A stretch of 64,000 nucleotides of DNA, taken from Sulfurimonas crateris (GTDB lineage: Bacteria > Campylobacterota > Campylobacteria > Campylobacterales > Sulfurimonadaceae). A model generated the notes under the pieces. The model searched no databases and was not told where the DNA came from. It saw nothing but the letters and a program-made list of their open reading frames with translations. Below, one piece after another: positions 1 to 8,301 of the stretch. The stretch spans positions 1 to 64,000 of the forward strand of contig NZ_SZPX01000001.1 in the NCBI RefSeq assembly GCF_005217605.1. The letters run 5' to 3'. A program made the position numbers and the translations under genes. Position 1 is the first letter of the stretch. Every line of letters starts with the position of its first letter.

Positions 1-90
1 ATCTTTGCCCAAGATTTAAAAATCATTGGCTTTGTTGCCACAAACCGCGTGAACAGTCTGTGGACTTTTGTAAAGTATCTATTGCTATAA
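1..90 (+). CDS. C-terminal fragment of an unidentified protein
   Basis: An open frame runs from the first base to a TAA at 88-90 and encodes 29 residues with a hydrophobic end (…TFVKYLLL). The composition looks protein-like, but the piece is too short to assign to a family. A weak hairpin (ATACC…GGTAT, about 89-108) follows the stop. It could be the end of a membrane protein. It could also be a chance frame inside the leader of the leftward promoter at 269-297. Confidence 0.35.
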   Translation: MFAQDLKIIGFVATNRVNSLWTFVKYLLL

Positions 91-485
91 ATACCTTTTG
101 GGTATAAATAGAATAGACGGTTATGTTGTTTAGTTATTTCTAAGTAAACTTATTAACGACTATCTAACTATTTCTAGTTATTAAAGTCTATTTACTTGCT
201 TAGTTTTCAATGATCTCAAACTTAGATTGTTTGTCCTAAACTTTAGGTCTCTTTGTTTGTGGAGGGGAATTATAGACAAATCAATCTTAGAAGTCAATAC
301 TTTTGCTTGAGAATTTTAAAACTTTTTTCTATCTGTTAAGTTTTCTATCTGTTTTAATAATTTTTACTAATATATAGTTTCATTATGAAATAGCAGGATG
401 TTGCTATTTATTAACTCTTTATCTATAAAATTCCTAAACATACAAATATGTAAATCATTTTGTATTACATATATAAAGGAATAAT
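91..485. other. AT-rich intergenic region without a gene
   Basis: I see no convincing coding frame here. The stretch holds a strong minus-strand promoter (269-297) and, downstream of it on the minus strand, a segment containing TTGAAAACTAAGCAAGTAAA (about 193-212). That segment resembles the boxA-type leader of an rRNA operon. The rightmost 80 bases precede the BAX inhibitor-1 gene and end in the ribosome binding site AAAGGA. Confidence 0.5.
269..297 (-). promoter_or_regulatory. Near-consensus sigma-70 promoter firing leftward
   Basis: Read on the minus strand there is TTGACT (292-297), a 17-bp spacer and TATAAT (269-274). Transcription would begin near 262 and run toward position 1. A perfect -10 at ideal spacing is stronger than most promoters in this window. 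The transcript would carry the rRNA-leader-like segment described for 91-485. Confidence 0.65.
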
Positions 486-1184
486 ATGGGACTTTACAAT
501 CGTGATTATGCGAGAGGAAATGCATCTGCATACAGCACTCAATCTAGAAGCGATACACAAATTGTATCTTTTGTAAAAGAGACTTACAAGCTTTTTGCAG
601 CTTCAATGATGGCAGGTGCAGCTGGTGCTTACGTTGGTGTACCTATGGCTGGGACTATCGCAGCTAACTTTTTCCCTCTACTAATTTTGGAGATTGGGCT
701 TTTAATAGGGTTGCACTTTGTAAAACATAAGCCGGGAATTAACTTGGCTGTAATGTTTGGCTTTGTATTTATGACGGGTTTAATGTTATCACCTCTGCTC
801 TCACACACACTTGGAATGAATGGTGGTGGAGCTATTGTCGGAAATGCTTTTGCAATGACGGCACTTGTTTTTGGGGCTATGAGTTTTTATGCCATTAAAA
901 CAACTAAGGATTTTTCTGGTTATGGAAAACCGCTAATGATAGCTCTTGTGGTTATTATTGCATTTTCTATTATTAACATATTTTTGGGAAATCCACTGAT
1001 GGCTATAGCTATCTCAGGAGCTGTTGTTTTACTATTTAGTATATTAGTAGTTTACGACACTCAAAACATCATCAAAGGTGCATATGAAACACCAATTGAT
1101 GGTGCTATTGCGCTCTACTTAGACTTTCTAAACATATTCACTTCTCTTCTACACCTCTTTGGTATATTTGGAAGTGATGAATAA
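486..1184 (+). CDS. BAX inhibitor-1 (BI-1)/YccA-family integral membrane protein
   Basis: A 232-residue protein with a short polar N-terminus and about seven hydrophobic segments (from about residue 35 to the end), as in the BI-1/YccA/YbhL family. The region around VVYDTQNIIKG (about 187-197) and the closing LYLDFLNIF…LLHLFG segment are the family's usual C-terminal pattern, where acidic residues sit inside the last helices. Bacterial members are inner-membrane proteins proposed to act as calcium leak channels or to interact with FtsH. The start has AAAGGA 5 bases upstream. The stop overlaps the next gene by 8 bases, so the two are probably co-transcribed. Confidence 0.9.
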   Translation: MGLYNRDYARGNASAYSTQSRSDTQIVSFVKETYKLFAASMMAGAAGAYVGVPMAGTIAANFFPLLILEIGLLIGLHFVKHKPGINLAVMFGFVFMTGLMLSPLLSHTLGMNGGGAIVGNAFAMTALVFGAMSFYAIKTTKDFSGYGKPLMIALVVIIAFSIINIFLGNPLMAIAISGAVVLLFSILVVYDTQNIIKGAYETPIDGAIALYLDFLNIFTSLLHLFGIFGSDE

Positions 1185-1584
1185 CCAACTCTCACCCGAT
1201 CTTTATCGGGTGATTGATGCTAACTTAAACCGCCTCAAAGAAGGTATTAGAGTTGTTGAAGACATAGTAAGATACAGAGACAACAACAAAGACCTCTCCT
1301 CCAAATTAAAACAGCTAAGACACAAAGCAAAAATCAAAGAGACACTAGAACTGCTTAAAGAGCGCGATAGCGTAAATGATGTACTTCGCACTACAATAAA
1401 AAGCGAACTTAACCGCACAGATATATCAGCGATCATCCTTGCTAACTTTAAAAGAGCACAAGAGTCCGCAAGAGTACTAGAGGAGCTTTATAAACTTCAC
1501 AACGCAGAATATAGCGAGAACTTTAAACAGATCAGATATGAGCTTTATACTTTAGAGAAAACTATATTGGTCGGTAATAAATAA
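1177..1584 (+). CDS. ThiD2-like domain protein (thiamine biosynthesis-associated)
   Basis: A helical protein of about 135 residues that opens with LYRVIDANLNRLKEGIRVVE and has RAQESARVLEE near residue 100. This is the pattern of the ThiD2 domain (Pfam PF17792), which occurs alone or fused to the N-terminus of thiamine-phosphate synthase ThiE. The domain has been linked to phosphorylation of hydroxymethylpyrimidine phosphate. I prefer the ATG at 1177, which overlaps the previous stop, over an in-frame upstream start at 1159: family members begin close to this point. No thiE lies alongside. The family call is fairly sure, the biochemical role is inferred. Confidence 0.7.
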   Translation: MNNQLSPDLYRVIDANLNRLKEGIRVVEDIVRYRDNNKDLSSKLKQLRHKAKIKETLELLKERDSVNDVLRTTIKSELNRTDISAIILANFKRAQESARVLEELYKLHNAEYSENFKQIRYELYTLEKTILVGNK

Positions 1585-1634
1585 AAATATTTTGTTGAAG
1601 CTTGTTTTTTAAGAAGTTAAAATTAGAGAGAAGA

Positions 1635-1664
1635 AGATCTGGCATAAAGCCAAATCTTTATTTT
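1635..1664 (+). terminator. Rho-independent terminator after the ThiD2-like gene
   Basis: A nine-base stem AGATCTGGC/GCCAAATCT (one mismatch) with loop ATAAA is followed by TTATTTT. It sits between convergent genes. The stem could also work for soxH from the other side, although the minus-strand T tail is poorer. Confidence 0.65.
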
Positions 1665-1676
1665 AGTAGTAGTATC

Positions 1677-2642
1677 TTAGTCGAGGCCCATATCAAATTC
1701 TAGATATGCTCTAGTAACGTTGCTTGCATGAAGTAGATCATAAAGAGCTTTGTCTTTAAACTCTTCTAGAGGAACTGCCTCAACGATTCCAGTGCTATCT
1801 ACACCATCATCCATTGCGGTTTCAACTCTCTCTTGTAAAAGAGTAAAATATTGTACATACTCATCAGTAGCAGTTTTATCTATAGTAAAACCGTGACCAG
1901 GTATAAGAGTTGTCCACTCTTTAGAGTTGATTGCTTCTAAAGCAGCTAAAGAGCCTACAACAGAACCATCTCTATTTGATGTAACTCTTCCGTTCATAAC
2001 CAAGTCGCCAGCCAAAATAACTTTATTATCCGGCATATATAAGAAATAATCTTCAACCGAGTGTCCCATTCCAACAGGAACATACTCAAGATTTACGCCT
2101 GCAACCTTAAACTTTATAGTCTCTTTGTACCATTTGTCAACATGAATGATTTTCGTGCCTCTAATAGCATTTTTTGAGAGAGTTAAAAACATTCTAGAAT
2201 CTTCATGACCGATAGGGTAGTTCTTGTTAATAGATTCAGGCCCTATAATCTCTGCTCCGTGAACATCTTTATAGTAGTTGTTACCTAACCAGTGATCGTC
2301 ATGCTCATGGCTTAAGATAACATGTTTTACAGGAAGTTTTCCAGCTATTTTGCTTACCGCTTCATAAGCTTGCTTTGCGTATATATAAGATGGTCCGGTG
2401 TCCCATAGAACATAACTGTTGTCACCTTTAATATAACATGTATTTACCATGTTTCCGCCATTCTCTTTTGTAGGAATCTCAAGTGCTCCAAAAAAACACC
2501 AGACATTTTCACTTACCTGTTTTGGCTTTAGATTATACTGAAAATCTGCCTCAGCATCATGACCGTCTGCAAAAGAAGCTGTTGCAAGCGGTAACATTGC
2601 TACTGCAGTTACAAGCAATGGCTTAATCATCTTGTTTAACAT
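1677..2642 (-). CDS. soxH: SoxH-like periplasmic metallo-beta-lactamase-fold hydrolase
   Basis: A 321-residue protein with a Sec signal peptide (LLVTAVAMLPLATASFA, cleavage near residue 25). It has the metal-binding motif H112-x-H114-x-D116-H117 and later conserved His/Asp positions (GMGHS near 193, LAGDL near 212, PGHG near 250), so it is a metallo-beta-lactamase-fold enzyme. It ends the soxCDYZ set, and such proteins are called SoxH in sulfur oxidisers. The substrate is unknown; a role in thiol or polysulfide chemistry in the periplasm is inference. About 130 bases separate it from soxZ, with a stem-loop in between, so its expression may be partly uncoupled. Confidence 0.75.
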   Translation of the reverse strand: MLNKMIKPLLVTAVAMLPLATASFADGHDAEADFQYNLKPKQVSENVWCFFGALEIPTKENGGNMVNTCYIKGDNSYVLWDTGPSYIYAKQAYEAVSKIAGKLPVKHVILSHEHDDHWLGNNYYKDVHGAEIIGPESINKNYPIGHEDSRMFLTLSKNAIRGTKIIHVDKWYKETIKFKVAGVNLEYVPVGMGHSVEDYFLYMPDNKVILAGDLVMNGRVTSNRDGSVVGSLAALEAINSKEWTTLIPGHGFTIDKTATDEYVQYFTLLQERVETAMDDGVDSTGIVEAVPLEEFKDKALYDLLHASNVTRAYLEFDMGLD

Positions 2643-2692
2643 ATCTGTTTACCTTTTTGTTTAATTTACTCTTTGTAGTAAGAATATAGTTG

Positions 2693-2757
2693 AAGTGTTG
2701 CTTAACAACACATCAAATTTACTCTTTTATGAATGATAGGGACTTCCCTCAAAAAGA
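2693..2757 (-). promoter_or_regulatory. Stem-loops in the soxZ-soxH gap
   Basis: Two small inverted repeats lie in the gap: GTGTTG/CAACAC (about 2696-2712) and AGGGA/TCCCT (about 2738-2749). Neither is followed by a clear T run on the minus strand. They may stabilise or attenuate the sox mRNA ahead of soxH. Confidence 0.3.
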
Positions 2758-2772
2758 GAGAAGTGCGAAAAA

Positions 2773-3063
2773 TTACTTTACTTTATCTTTATCGCTGTCA
2801 GTGTTGCCTTTGTTATCGATAGTTTCGATAACAAGCTCATCACCTTTTTTACCCTGCACGTTAAACATGAAGTAAGGGTTTTTAGATAGGAATGGCCCTG
2901 TTGACGCTTCCCATACAACTTTACCGTTTATTTTAGCAGTAACATGAGTAAGAAAATCAACCTCTGCTTTTCTTGTCTCAGCTTCTTCTTTACCGATCAT
3001 CGGGCTGTCAAGTAAGATCTTAACTTCAACTAAACCTTTTTTTTCTTTTGCTTTTATTTTCAT
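2773..3063 (-). CDS. soxZ: Thiosulfate oxidation carrier subunit SoxZ
   Basis: A 96-residue immunoglobulin-like protein with no signal peptide, the usual length for SoxZ. It contains the family stretch LTHVTAKINGKVVWEAS…LSKNPYFMF. SoxZ pairs with SoxY to form the periplasmic carrier on which sulfur intermediates are bound, and it is exported together with SoxY by the Tat pathway. The gene lies 54 bases downstream of soxY on the same strand, as expected for the co-folded pair. Confidence 0.95.
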   Translation of the reverse strand: MKIKAKEKKGLVEVKILLDSPMIGKEEAETRKAEVDFLTHVTAKINGKVVWEASTGPFLSKNPYFMFNVQGKKGDELVIETIDNKGNTDSDKDKVK

Positions 3064-3117
3064 AATTTAATCCTTTTTTTTATTTTTGTTTATATCTGCA
3101 ATCTGTTTGGGTTTAAA

Positions 3118-3573
3118 TCAACCTCCACAACCACCGATTGAAACTTCTACTTTTTGTACAGCTGAGTACAGTTTACCGTCTCTGCCCTTTGCAACTACTG
3201 TTACGTTAGCAGTTTTTCTCATTTTGATCTTAGTCATAAGATCAGCAACGCTACCTTCAGGAAGCTCCATAACTACAACAGCACTTCTTGGGTTTGCATC
3301 TTGGAATAGTGCAACTACAGCTAAATCTAACTTAGACTTGATACCGATTGGCACTGCGCCACCATTTTCAGCTAATTTTGGAGCTTTGATCTCAATTTGT
3401 CCGTCTATCATCTCTGATGAACCGAATAGTGCCTCAATAGCCTCTTTAGAACTAGGAGCATCCCAAGCTTTTGGAGCAGTTGCTCTAAAATCAGTAGCAC
3501 TTAAACTTACTGGTAATACTGATGCTGCAGCTACCGCTGTCGCACCTAAACTTAAAAATTTTCTTCTTTGCAT
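3118..3573 (-). CDS. soxY: Thiosulfate oxidation carrier protein SoxY
   Basis: A 151-residue precursor. The N-terminus MQRRKFLSLGA is a Tat signal, and the protein ends in GGCGG, whose Cys149 is the swinging-arm residue that covalently carries sulfur during Sox thiosulfate oxidation. Length and both termini match SoxY. The gene lies between soxD and soxZ. No soxXAB genes are in this window, so this is the soxCDYZ half of the split Sox arrangement seen in Sulfurimonas. Confidence 0.95.
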   Translation of the reverse strand: MQRRKFLSLGATAVAAASVLPVSLSATDFRATAPKAWDAPSSKEAIEALFGSSEMIDGQIEIKAPKLAENGGAVPIGIKSKLDLAVVALFQDANPRSAVVVMELPEGSVADLMTKIKMRKTANVTVVAKGRDGKLYSAVQKVEVSIGGCGG

Positions 3574-3612
3574 TTTCTTTCCTTTATATAGTGTTAGTAG
3601 ATCTAATAAGTC

Positions 3613-4764
3613 TTACTTACTAGATTCTACCATAAATTTAACAATGTCTTTAATCTGATCGTCACTAAGGTCCATAGCACCGCCCTTTGGAGGCATGCCA
3701 CCAATACCGTTTATAGAGTTATGGTTAACTCTATCTATGCCTTGCTCCATTACTGTAGCCCAAGCATTTTTGTCTCCCACTGCAGGTGCACCCATTGCAT
3801 CAGTTTTATGACAAACTGCACAAGATTTCTCATACAATTTCTCAGCCTCTGATACCGGTCCAGCATCTTCACTTACAGGAGGAAGATCTCTTTCTGTAGA
3901 GTACGGAGGAACTACAGCGGTAATCTCATTTGCAATTCTTGCTACAGACTCTTTACCACAGTTAGTCATACAGCGAGTTCCAACTGCACCGAAGTTTTTA
4001 GGCTCAGCAAAAAACGCTCTAACATTTTCAACACCCTCTGGTCCGTCAATATTCGGATAGAAGCCGTCACGGTTTGGCATTACGATCTTTTTGAAGTTAT
4101 CTTGATTTAACTCTTCAATATCTTCACCATCAATTTGTACACCATTCTCATAAAGAAGGTAAGCCGTCATAGCATACATCTCATCAGGTGTATAGCTTTT
4201 TGGGTTTGCGTATGGCATAGCATCACGGATATACCAGATAAGTGTACTAGCTTGCGGCCAGTAAGAACCGATAGTTCTGTTTGGAGCATCTTTGCCTGGA
4301 CAAGTTCTCTGATTTGCTAGTGAGTCCATTGAACCACCCGTAAGTGTTGGGTACCCTTTTCCGCCTGCACCAAACTCACCGTGACATACTGCACAGTCTC
4401 TATCATAAAGAACTTCACCCTCTTCAACAGTACCGCTACCTTCCGGTAAACCTGTACCGTCCGGCATAATATCCGCATCCCAAGCCTTTAGCTCATTTGG
4501 AGTCGGAGCTCTACCGAAGTTAACGCCTGTTGTCGGCTGCTCATTAACGGCATATGCAGTATACATGCCATTTTCTCTCTTATATGTAACACCGCCGTCC
4601 AAAGCATCTTTAGTCGGGTTGTACATACCGTTTGCAGCAGACTCTACTTTTGCAGATGATGCACCAGCAGAGCTGCTTGAAGCGAAACAGCCTGTGAAGA
4701 ACAGCGCACTACTAGCAACTACGGAAACACCAAGAATAATTAGTTTACTATTTAATTTTATCAT
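3613..4764 (-). CDS. soxD: SoxD, dihaem c-type cytochrome subunit of sulfur dehydrogenase
   Basis: Two haem-binding CAVCH motifs sit in the mature protein, one in the middle (DRDCAVCHGEFG) and one near the C-terminus (EKSCAVCHKTDA), separated by a SoxD-like region with GTRCMTNCG. SoxD takes electrons from the SoxC molybdenum centre. I prefer the ATG at 4764 because AGGGAG lies 9 bases upstream; an open frame from 4827 would overlap soxC. With that start the signal sequence ends in LFFTGC, a lipobox, so this SoxD is predicted to be a membrane-anchored lipoprotein rather than the soluble protein known from Paracoccus. Confidence 0.88.
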   Translation of the reverse strand: MIKLNSKLIILGVSVVASSALFFTGCFASSSSAGASSAKVESAANGMYNPTKDALDGGVTYKRENGMYTAYAVNEQPTTGVNFGRAPTPNELKAWDADIMPDGTGLPEGSGTVEEGEVLYDRDCAVCHGEFGAGGKGYPTLTGGSMDSLANQRTCPGKDAPNRTIGSYWPQASTLIWYIRDAMPYANPKSYTPDEMYAMTAYLLYENGVQIDGEDIEELNQDNFKKIVMPNRDGFYPNIDGPEGVENVRAFFAEPKNFGAVGTRCMTNCGKESVARIANEITAVVPPYSTERDLPPVSEDAGPVSEAEKLYEKSCAVCHKTDAMGAPAVGDKNAWATVMEQGIDRVNHNSINGIGGMPPKGGAMDLSDDQIKDIVKFMVESSK

Positions 4765-4777
4765 TTTCTTCATCTCC

Positions 4778-6115
4778 CTAACTTGGACAGTTGTCTGTTC
4801 TAACTTGAACATTATGAACTGAACCATCTTGTCTTACTTCCCAAGTACAAATTGAGTTTCTATGATAAACACCCTCTACACCAATGATCTCTTTCTCTTG
4901 AGTAACAGACGGCTGAACGAATCCTGCATCATCTATAGCACGAGATTGAATCAGTAGAGGTTTACCCTCATATCTGTACATATATGAGAATCTTGTCCAT
5001 GACTTAGGAAGAACGAGTCCTTTAAGACTTGCTTCAACATAGTTGTCTCCGCCATCAAATGATATATCTACAGCCGTAATAGTTCCGTGACCACTCCACG
5101 CAATACCTTCAACCTCTACCAAGTCGCCTTTTTTAAGGTCAGACCATGGTTTTTCAGGACAAGGGTTTGTGATAATTGAGTTAACTTCTAACGGGTAGAA
5201 GTGTTGGATAGCTTTACCGCTAGCAGTAAGAACCGTATATTTAGAAGTCTCTTCTTTACAGTACCATGGCTCTGCACCGAACTCTAAACGCTTAAGCCAC
5301 TTAACACATAGGTTTGCTTCCCAGCCCGGTAACATCAAACGAACGGGATACCCTTGCTCAGGTCTGATTGCCTCACCATTTTGAGCCCAAACAATCATTG
5401 CATCATCTAAAACTTTTTCAACAGGAACCGTTCTGCTCATCTCTGAACCGTCAGACCCTTCAGCCAACATCCATTTTGCAGTCGGTTTTAGACCGATTTC
5501 ATCAAGGATAGTTTTTAGACGAACACCTGTCCACTCTGCATTACTCATCATACCTTTTACGAATTGTAAAGAGTTGAATTGAGGACCTTTCCACTCAGCA
5601 GCACCATTTGCAGGACACTCCATGAAAAGAATTCTGCTCTCAGACGGATATTTTTTTAACTCATCTAAAGTCAAAACAATCGGTCTCTCAACAAGACCGT
5701 GAATCATCAGTCTGAACTTATTTGGATCAACATGTGCAACACCGTTGTGCGTTCTAGTGAAGTGCAATCCGTTTGGCGTAATAATACCTTCTAGCTCATG
5801 TAGCGGCGTCATTGAAACAGCAGCATGCATGTCTCCAGCAGATGAAAGAAGACTTGATGTTCTTCTTACAACATTGTGCTCATACTTTGACGGTATACCA
5901 TATGGATACTTATTAAGCTCATCACCTAAACTTGTTCCCCACTCCACATGGTGAATAATATTTTCATCGTCAGCTGACAGCTTAGCAGGTGCTAAGATAC
6001 TTGTAGCAGCGATAGCACTTACAGAATAAGCAGCAGTTCTTTTGAAGAAATCTCTTCTACTCGATTGCTCTACATTTGTAGTAGTTTCTAAGTTATTTTC
6101 AGAAATTTTACTCAT
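4778..6115 (-). CDS. soxC: SoxC, molybdopterin subunit of sulfur dehydrogenase
   Basis: A 445-residue protein of the sulfite oxidase family. A Tat signal SRRDFFKR (residues 19-26) exports it folded. The Moco-ligand cysteine is Cys167 in FMECPANG. It is followed by the dimerisation domain from about residue 320 (GIAWSGHGTITAVDISFDGG). SoxCD removes six electrons from SoxY-bound sulfane sulfur. The start has a strong AGGAGG 9 bases upstream. The gene heads the soxCDYZ run, and a tandem repeat lies in its promoter region. Confidence 0.95.
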   Translation of the reverse strand: MSKISENNLETTTNVEQSSRRDFFKRTAAYSVSAIAATSILAPAKLSADDENIIHHVEWGTSLGDELNKYPYGIPSKYEHNVVRRTSSLLSSAGDMHAAVSMTPLHELEGIITPNGLHFTRTHNGVAHVDPNKFRLMIHGLVERPIVLTLDELKKYPSESRILFMECPANGAAEWKGPQFNSLQFVKGMMSNAEWTGVRLKTILDEIGLKPTAKWMLAEGSDGSEMSRTVPVEKVLDDAMIVWAQNGEAIRPEQGYPVRLMLPGWEANLCVKWLKRLEFGAEPWYCKEETSKYTVLTASGKAIQHFYPLEVNSIITNPCPEKPWSDLKKGDLVEVEGIAWSGHGTITAVDISFDGGDNYVEASLKGLVLPKSWTRFSYMYRYEGKPLLIQSRAIDDAGFVQPSVTQEKEIIGVEGVYHRNSICTWEVRQDGSVHNVQVRTDNCPS

Positions 6116-6142
6116 TTATCATCTACCTCCTTCTCTTTATCT

Positions 6143-6192
6143 TGTAGATTTTATAGTATGCACAGTACAAACTTCTTTATGCATAGTACAAA
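6143..6192 (-). promoter_or_regulatory. soxC promoter with tandem direct-repeat operator candidate
   Basis: On the minus strand a 15-mer TTTGTACT(A/G)TGCATA occurs twice, at 6178-6192 and 6157-6171. The start-to-start distance is exactly 21 bp, two helical turns. The downstream copy runs directly into CTATAAAA, a plausible -10 (about 6149-6156), so the repeats cover the -35 region. Each copy also holds a partial palindrome (GTACTATGCAT). This is the arrangement expected for cooperative binding of a regulator controlling the sox genes. Confidence 0.55.
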
Positions 6193-6385
6193 ATGCAAGA
6201 CGGAGATTATATATGAAATTAAATTAAATTGTCAAGCAATATTATCAATAATGTAATAATTTTCTCACATTTTTATATTTCTTCACACTTTATGAAAAAA
6301 TCAACCTGACTTATAGTTTTTATAATTGATACTAAAAATATGTTAAAATTACGAAATTATAAAGTTGCTTAAAACGGTGAAAAAA

Positions 6386-6832
6386 ATGTCAAAAAAATGC
6401 GTCGGAAAAATTATAGAACTTTTTATCTCTATAAAAGAGAGTTCCACAAGAATCAATAAGCCTACTATAGAACTGGATCTGGCTGGAGTTGTAGGAGACA
6501 AGTTTTACGACAAAGACAACATCCGCTCAATCTTAATCACATCTACGGATAGTTACAATTTAATCAAAGAGTATGAGATAGAGATGCCATACGGATATTT
6601 GGGTGAAAATATTCTAATGGACTATAATCCCTACGCATTAAGTATGGGAAGCAGATTCCAAATCGGCACTGTCGTGCTTGAGATAAGTCAAAATTGTACT
6701 ATATGCAATCACCTCTCAGTGCTTGACAAGCGCATACCGAAACTTTTAAAAAATGACAGAGGTATCTTCGCAAAGGTTATTAAACCGGGTAGAATATCAA
6801 AAAATGATGATCTCTATATGTTAGAAGAGTAG
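6386..6832 (+). CDS. MOSC-domain protein
   Basis: About 148 residues with the MOSC fold. Typical elements are LDLAGVVGDKFYD near the N-terminus, GYLGENILMD in the middle and the cysteine-bearing SQNCTICNHL (about residue 110), the position where MOSC proteins carry a conserved Cys for sulfur handling. MOSC proteins bind or transfer sulfur in connection with the molybdenum cofactor. The divergent soxC neighbour encodes a molybdoenzyme, which fits, though the partner is inferred. I prefer ATG 6386 to a TTG seven codons upstream. The 3' end overlaps the convergent methyltransferase gene by 19 bases. Confidence 0.75.
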   Translation: MSKKCVGKIIELFISIKESSTRINKPTIELDLAGVVGDKFYDKDNIRSILITSTDSYNLIKEYEIEMPYGYLGENILMDYNPYALSMGSRFQIGTVVLEISQNCTICNHLSVLDKRIPKLLKNDRGIFAKVIKPGRISKNDDLYMLEE

Positions 6833-7506
6833 ATAAAAGTTACCTCGAACTCCAGATAGCTCAAAGGGTACTCACGCAGAAGCTTTTTACTCTCTTTATA
6901 ATTTAATATTTTTCTCGATCCGCTGACACCGCTTTTTTTTATATACTTAAACATATCTCTTGTCGATTCAAACTCAAGTCTGTAGTTTACGACCTCAGTT
7001 TTTGCATCAAAATATTTTTCTCCAAGCTCACGCACCTCATCAGAGCTTCTAAGTATAGAGCTGATGGATGCCGTTTTGTTTATGGTCTTAAATGTATTTG
7101 AGGTAAATATTGCCAGAGCGACAGGAGCGTTTAGTTTCTTGATATTGCTAAATATTCTCTGTAGATCATCTGCCCACTGAAGAGCAGAAGCTGAAAAGAT
7201 GAAATCATATATATATGTAAGCATATTTTCAAAAAGAGCATCATCATTGAAGTCTGCATAGATAAGCTCTATATTTGGTGATCTTGGATGCAACTTTAAC
7301 ATACCATCTGCAAAATCTACTCCGGTAAAGTGTTCATACTCCCAATCTATTGCACTGCAAAGATTTCCGCTACCGCACCCTAGATCCAAAATATTTTTCG
7401 GTTTTTGCTTTACATGAGATAGCAGCTTCTCTATCACTTTTTTTTGTATAACATTGTAACTGTTATAATCAAGCGCATACTTTGAAAATTCTGAGCTTAT
7501 CTTCAT
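6814..7506 (-). CDS. bioC: BioC-like SAM-dependent methyltransferase
   Basis: A 230-residue class I methyltransferase. The opening FSKYALDYNSYNVIQKKV is the BioC-type helix ahead of motif I ILDLGCGSGN (about 40-49), followed by the acidic GVDFAD (about 62-67) and the BioC-like SASALQWADDL (about 105-115). BioC methylates malonyl-ACP to start pimelate synthesis for biotin. The gene overlaps znuB by four bases, so it is translated from the zinc-transport operon. The specific BioC role is likely but rests on sequence pattern only. Confidence 0.7.
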   Translation of the reverse strand: MKISSEFSKYALDYNSYNVIQKKVIEKLLSHVKQKPKNILDLGCGSGNLCSAIDWEYEHFTGVDFADGMLKLHPRSPNIELIYADFNDDALFENMLTYIYDFIFSASALQWADDLQRIFSNIKKLNAPVALAIFTSNTFKTINKTASISSILRSSDEVRELGEKYFDAKTEVVNYRLEFESTRDMFKYIKKSGVSGSRKILNYKESKKLLREYPLSYLEFEVTFIYSSNI

Positions 7507-8291
7507 CTTCTGTTAGCGACCAAAGAGAGAATAAAAACCCCGATTATACATAGCACTATAGTCGCTCCTGAAGGGAGTGAAAAATGAAATGATAGGAACA
7601 TTCCCAGCAGTACGCTAAATAGCGAGAACGCAAGAGAGATGAGTACCGTTTTTAAAAAACCGACTCTAAACTGCAGTGCGGCAATAGTTGGAATGATCAT
7701 AAGAGCGCCGATTAGAAGACTTCCGACCACTCTGATGGAGAGAGCAATAATGATCGCAACAACGCTTACAAGCACAAAATTTAAAACATTTACCCTTATA
7801 CCGCTTGTCTTTGCCACCTCTTCATCATAGGCGATAAAATAGAACTCTTTTGAAAAGAGCAGCAGCACCGATAAAGAGATGACCCCAAAGATCGCGATTA
7901 CAACAATATCCTCACTGCTCACAGAGAGAATTGAGCCAAATAGGTATGAAAAAAGTGAGTTGTTAAATGCTCCCCCAAGAGATACGATTATAATCGCTAC
8001 TGCCAAAGAGCCTGAGAGCAAAATAGCAAGAACCGCATCACTATATAGTGCGAAGGCGCTTCTTAGATACTCGATCAGCCAAGCCGACAAAACAGCAAAA
8101 AGCACCGCCGACCAGAGAGGATTGTACTCTGCAACAAGACCGACAGCTACACCTAAAAGAGCCGAGTGTGCAAGGGTCTCCCCGATCAAAGAGTATCTTC
8201 TTAGAACAACAAATGTACCGCTGATGGAAGCCAGGACGGCAATTATAACTCCCGCTAAAAGCGCTCTTTGCATAAAATCATATTCAAACAT
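7503..8291 (-). CDS. znuB: Zinc ABC transporter permease ZnuB
   Basis: An integral membrane protein of the ABC-3 family with about eight hydrophobic segments. Family landmarks are GTFVVLRRYSLIGETLAHSA near the N-terminus and SIRVVGSLLIGALMIIPT in the middle. It forms the channel of a zinc/manganese-type importer with the adjacent ATPase and binding protein. An ATG at 8324 is also in frame and overlaps znuC by 23 bases. I prefer 8291 because family members start next to the first helix, but neither start has a strong ribosome binding site. Confidence 0.88.
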   Translation of the reverse strand: MFEYDFMQRALLAGVIIAVLASISGTFVVLRRYSLIGETLAHSALLGVAVGLVAEYNPLWSAVLFAVLSAWLIEYLRSAFALYSDAVLAILLSGSLAVAIIIVSLGGAFNNSLFSYLFGSILSVSSEDIVVIAIFGVISLSVLLLFSKEFYFIAYDEEVAKTSGIRVNVLNFVLVSVVAIIIALSIRVVGSLLIGALMIIPTIAALQFRVGFLKTVLISLAFSLFSVLLGMFLSFHFSLPSGATIVLCIIGVFILSLVANRR

Positions 8292-8301
8292 CTCTAACAC
8301 A

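Noticed and set aside
3086-3658. A 190-residue plus-strand frame opposite soxY
   Set aside because: It is antisense to a well-supported gene and its composition is that of a complement of coding DNA.
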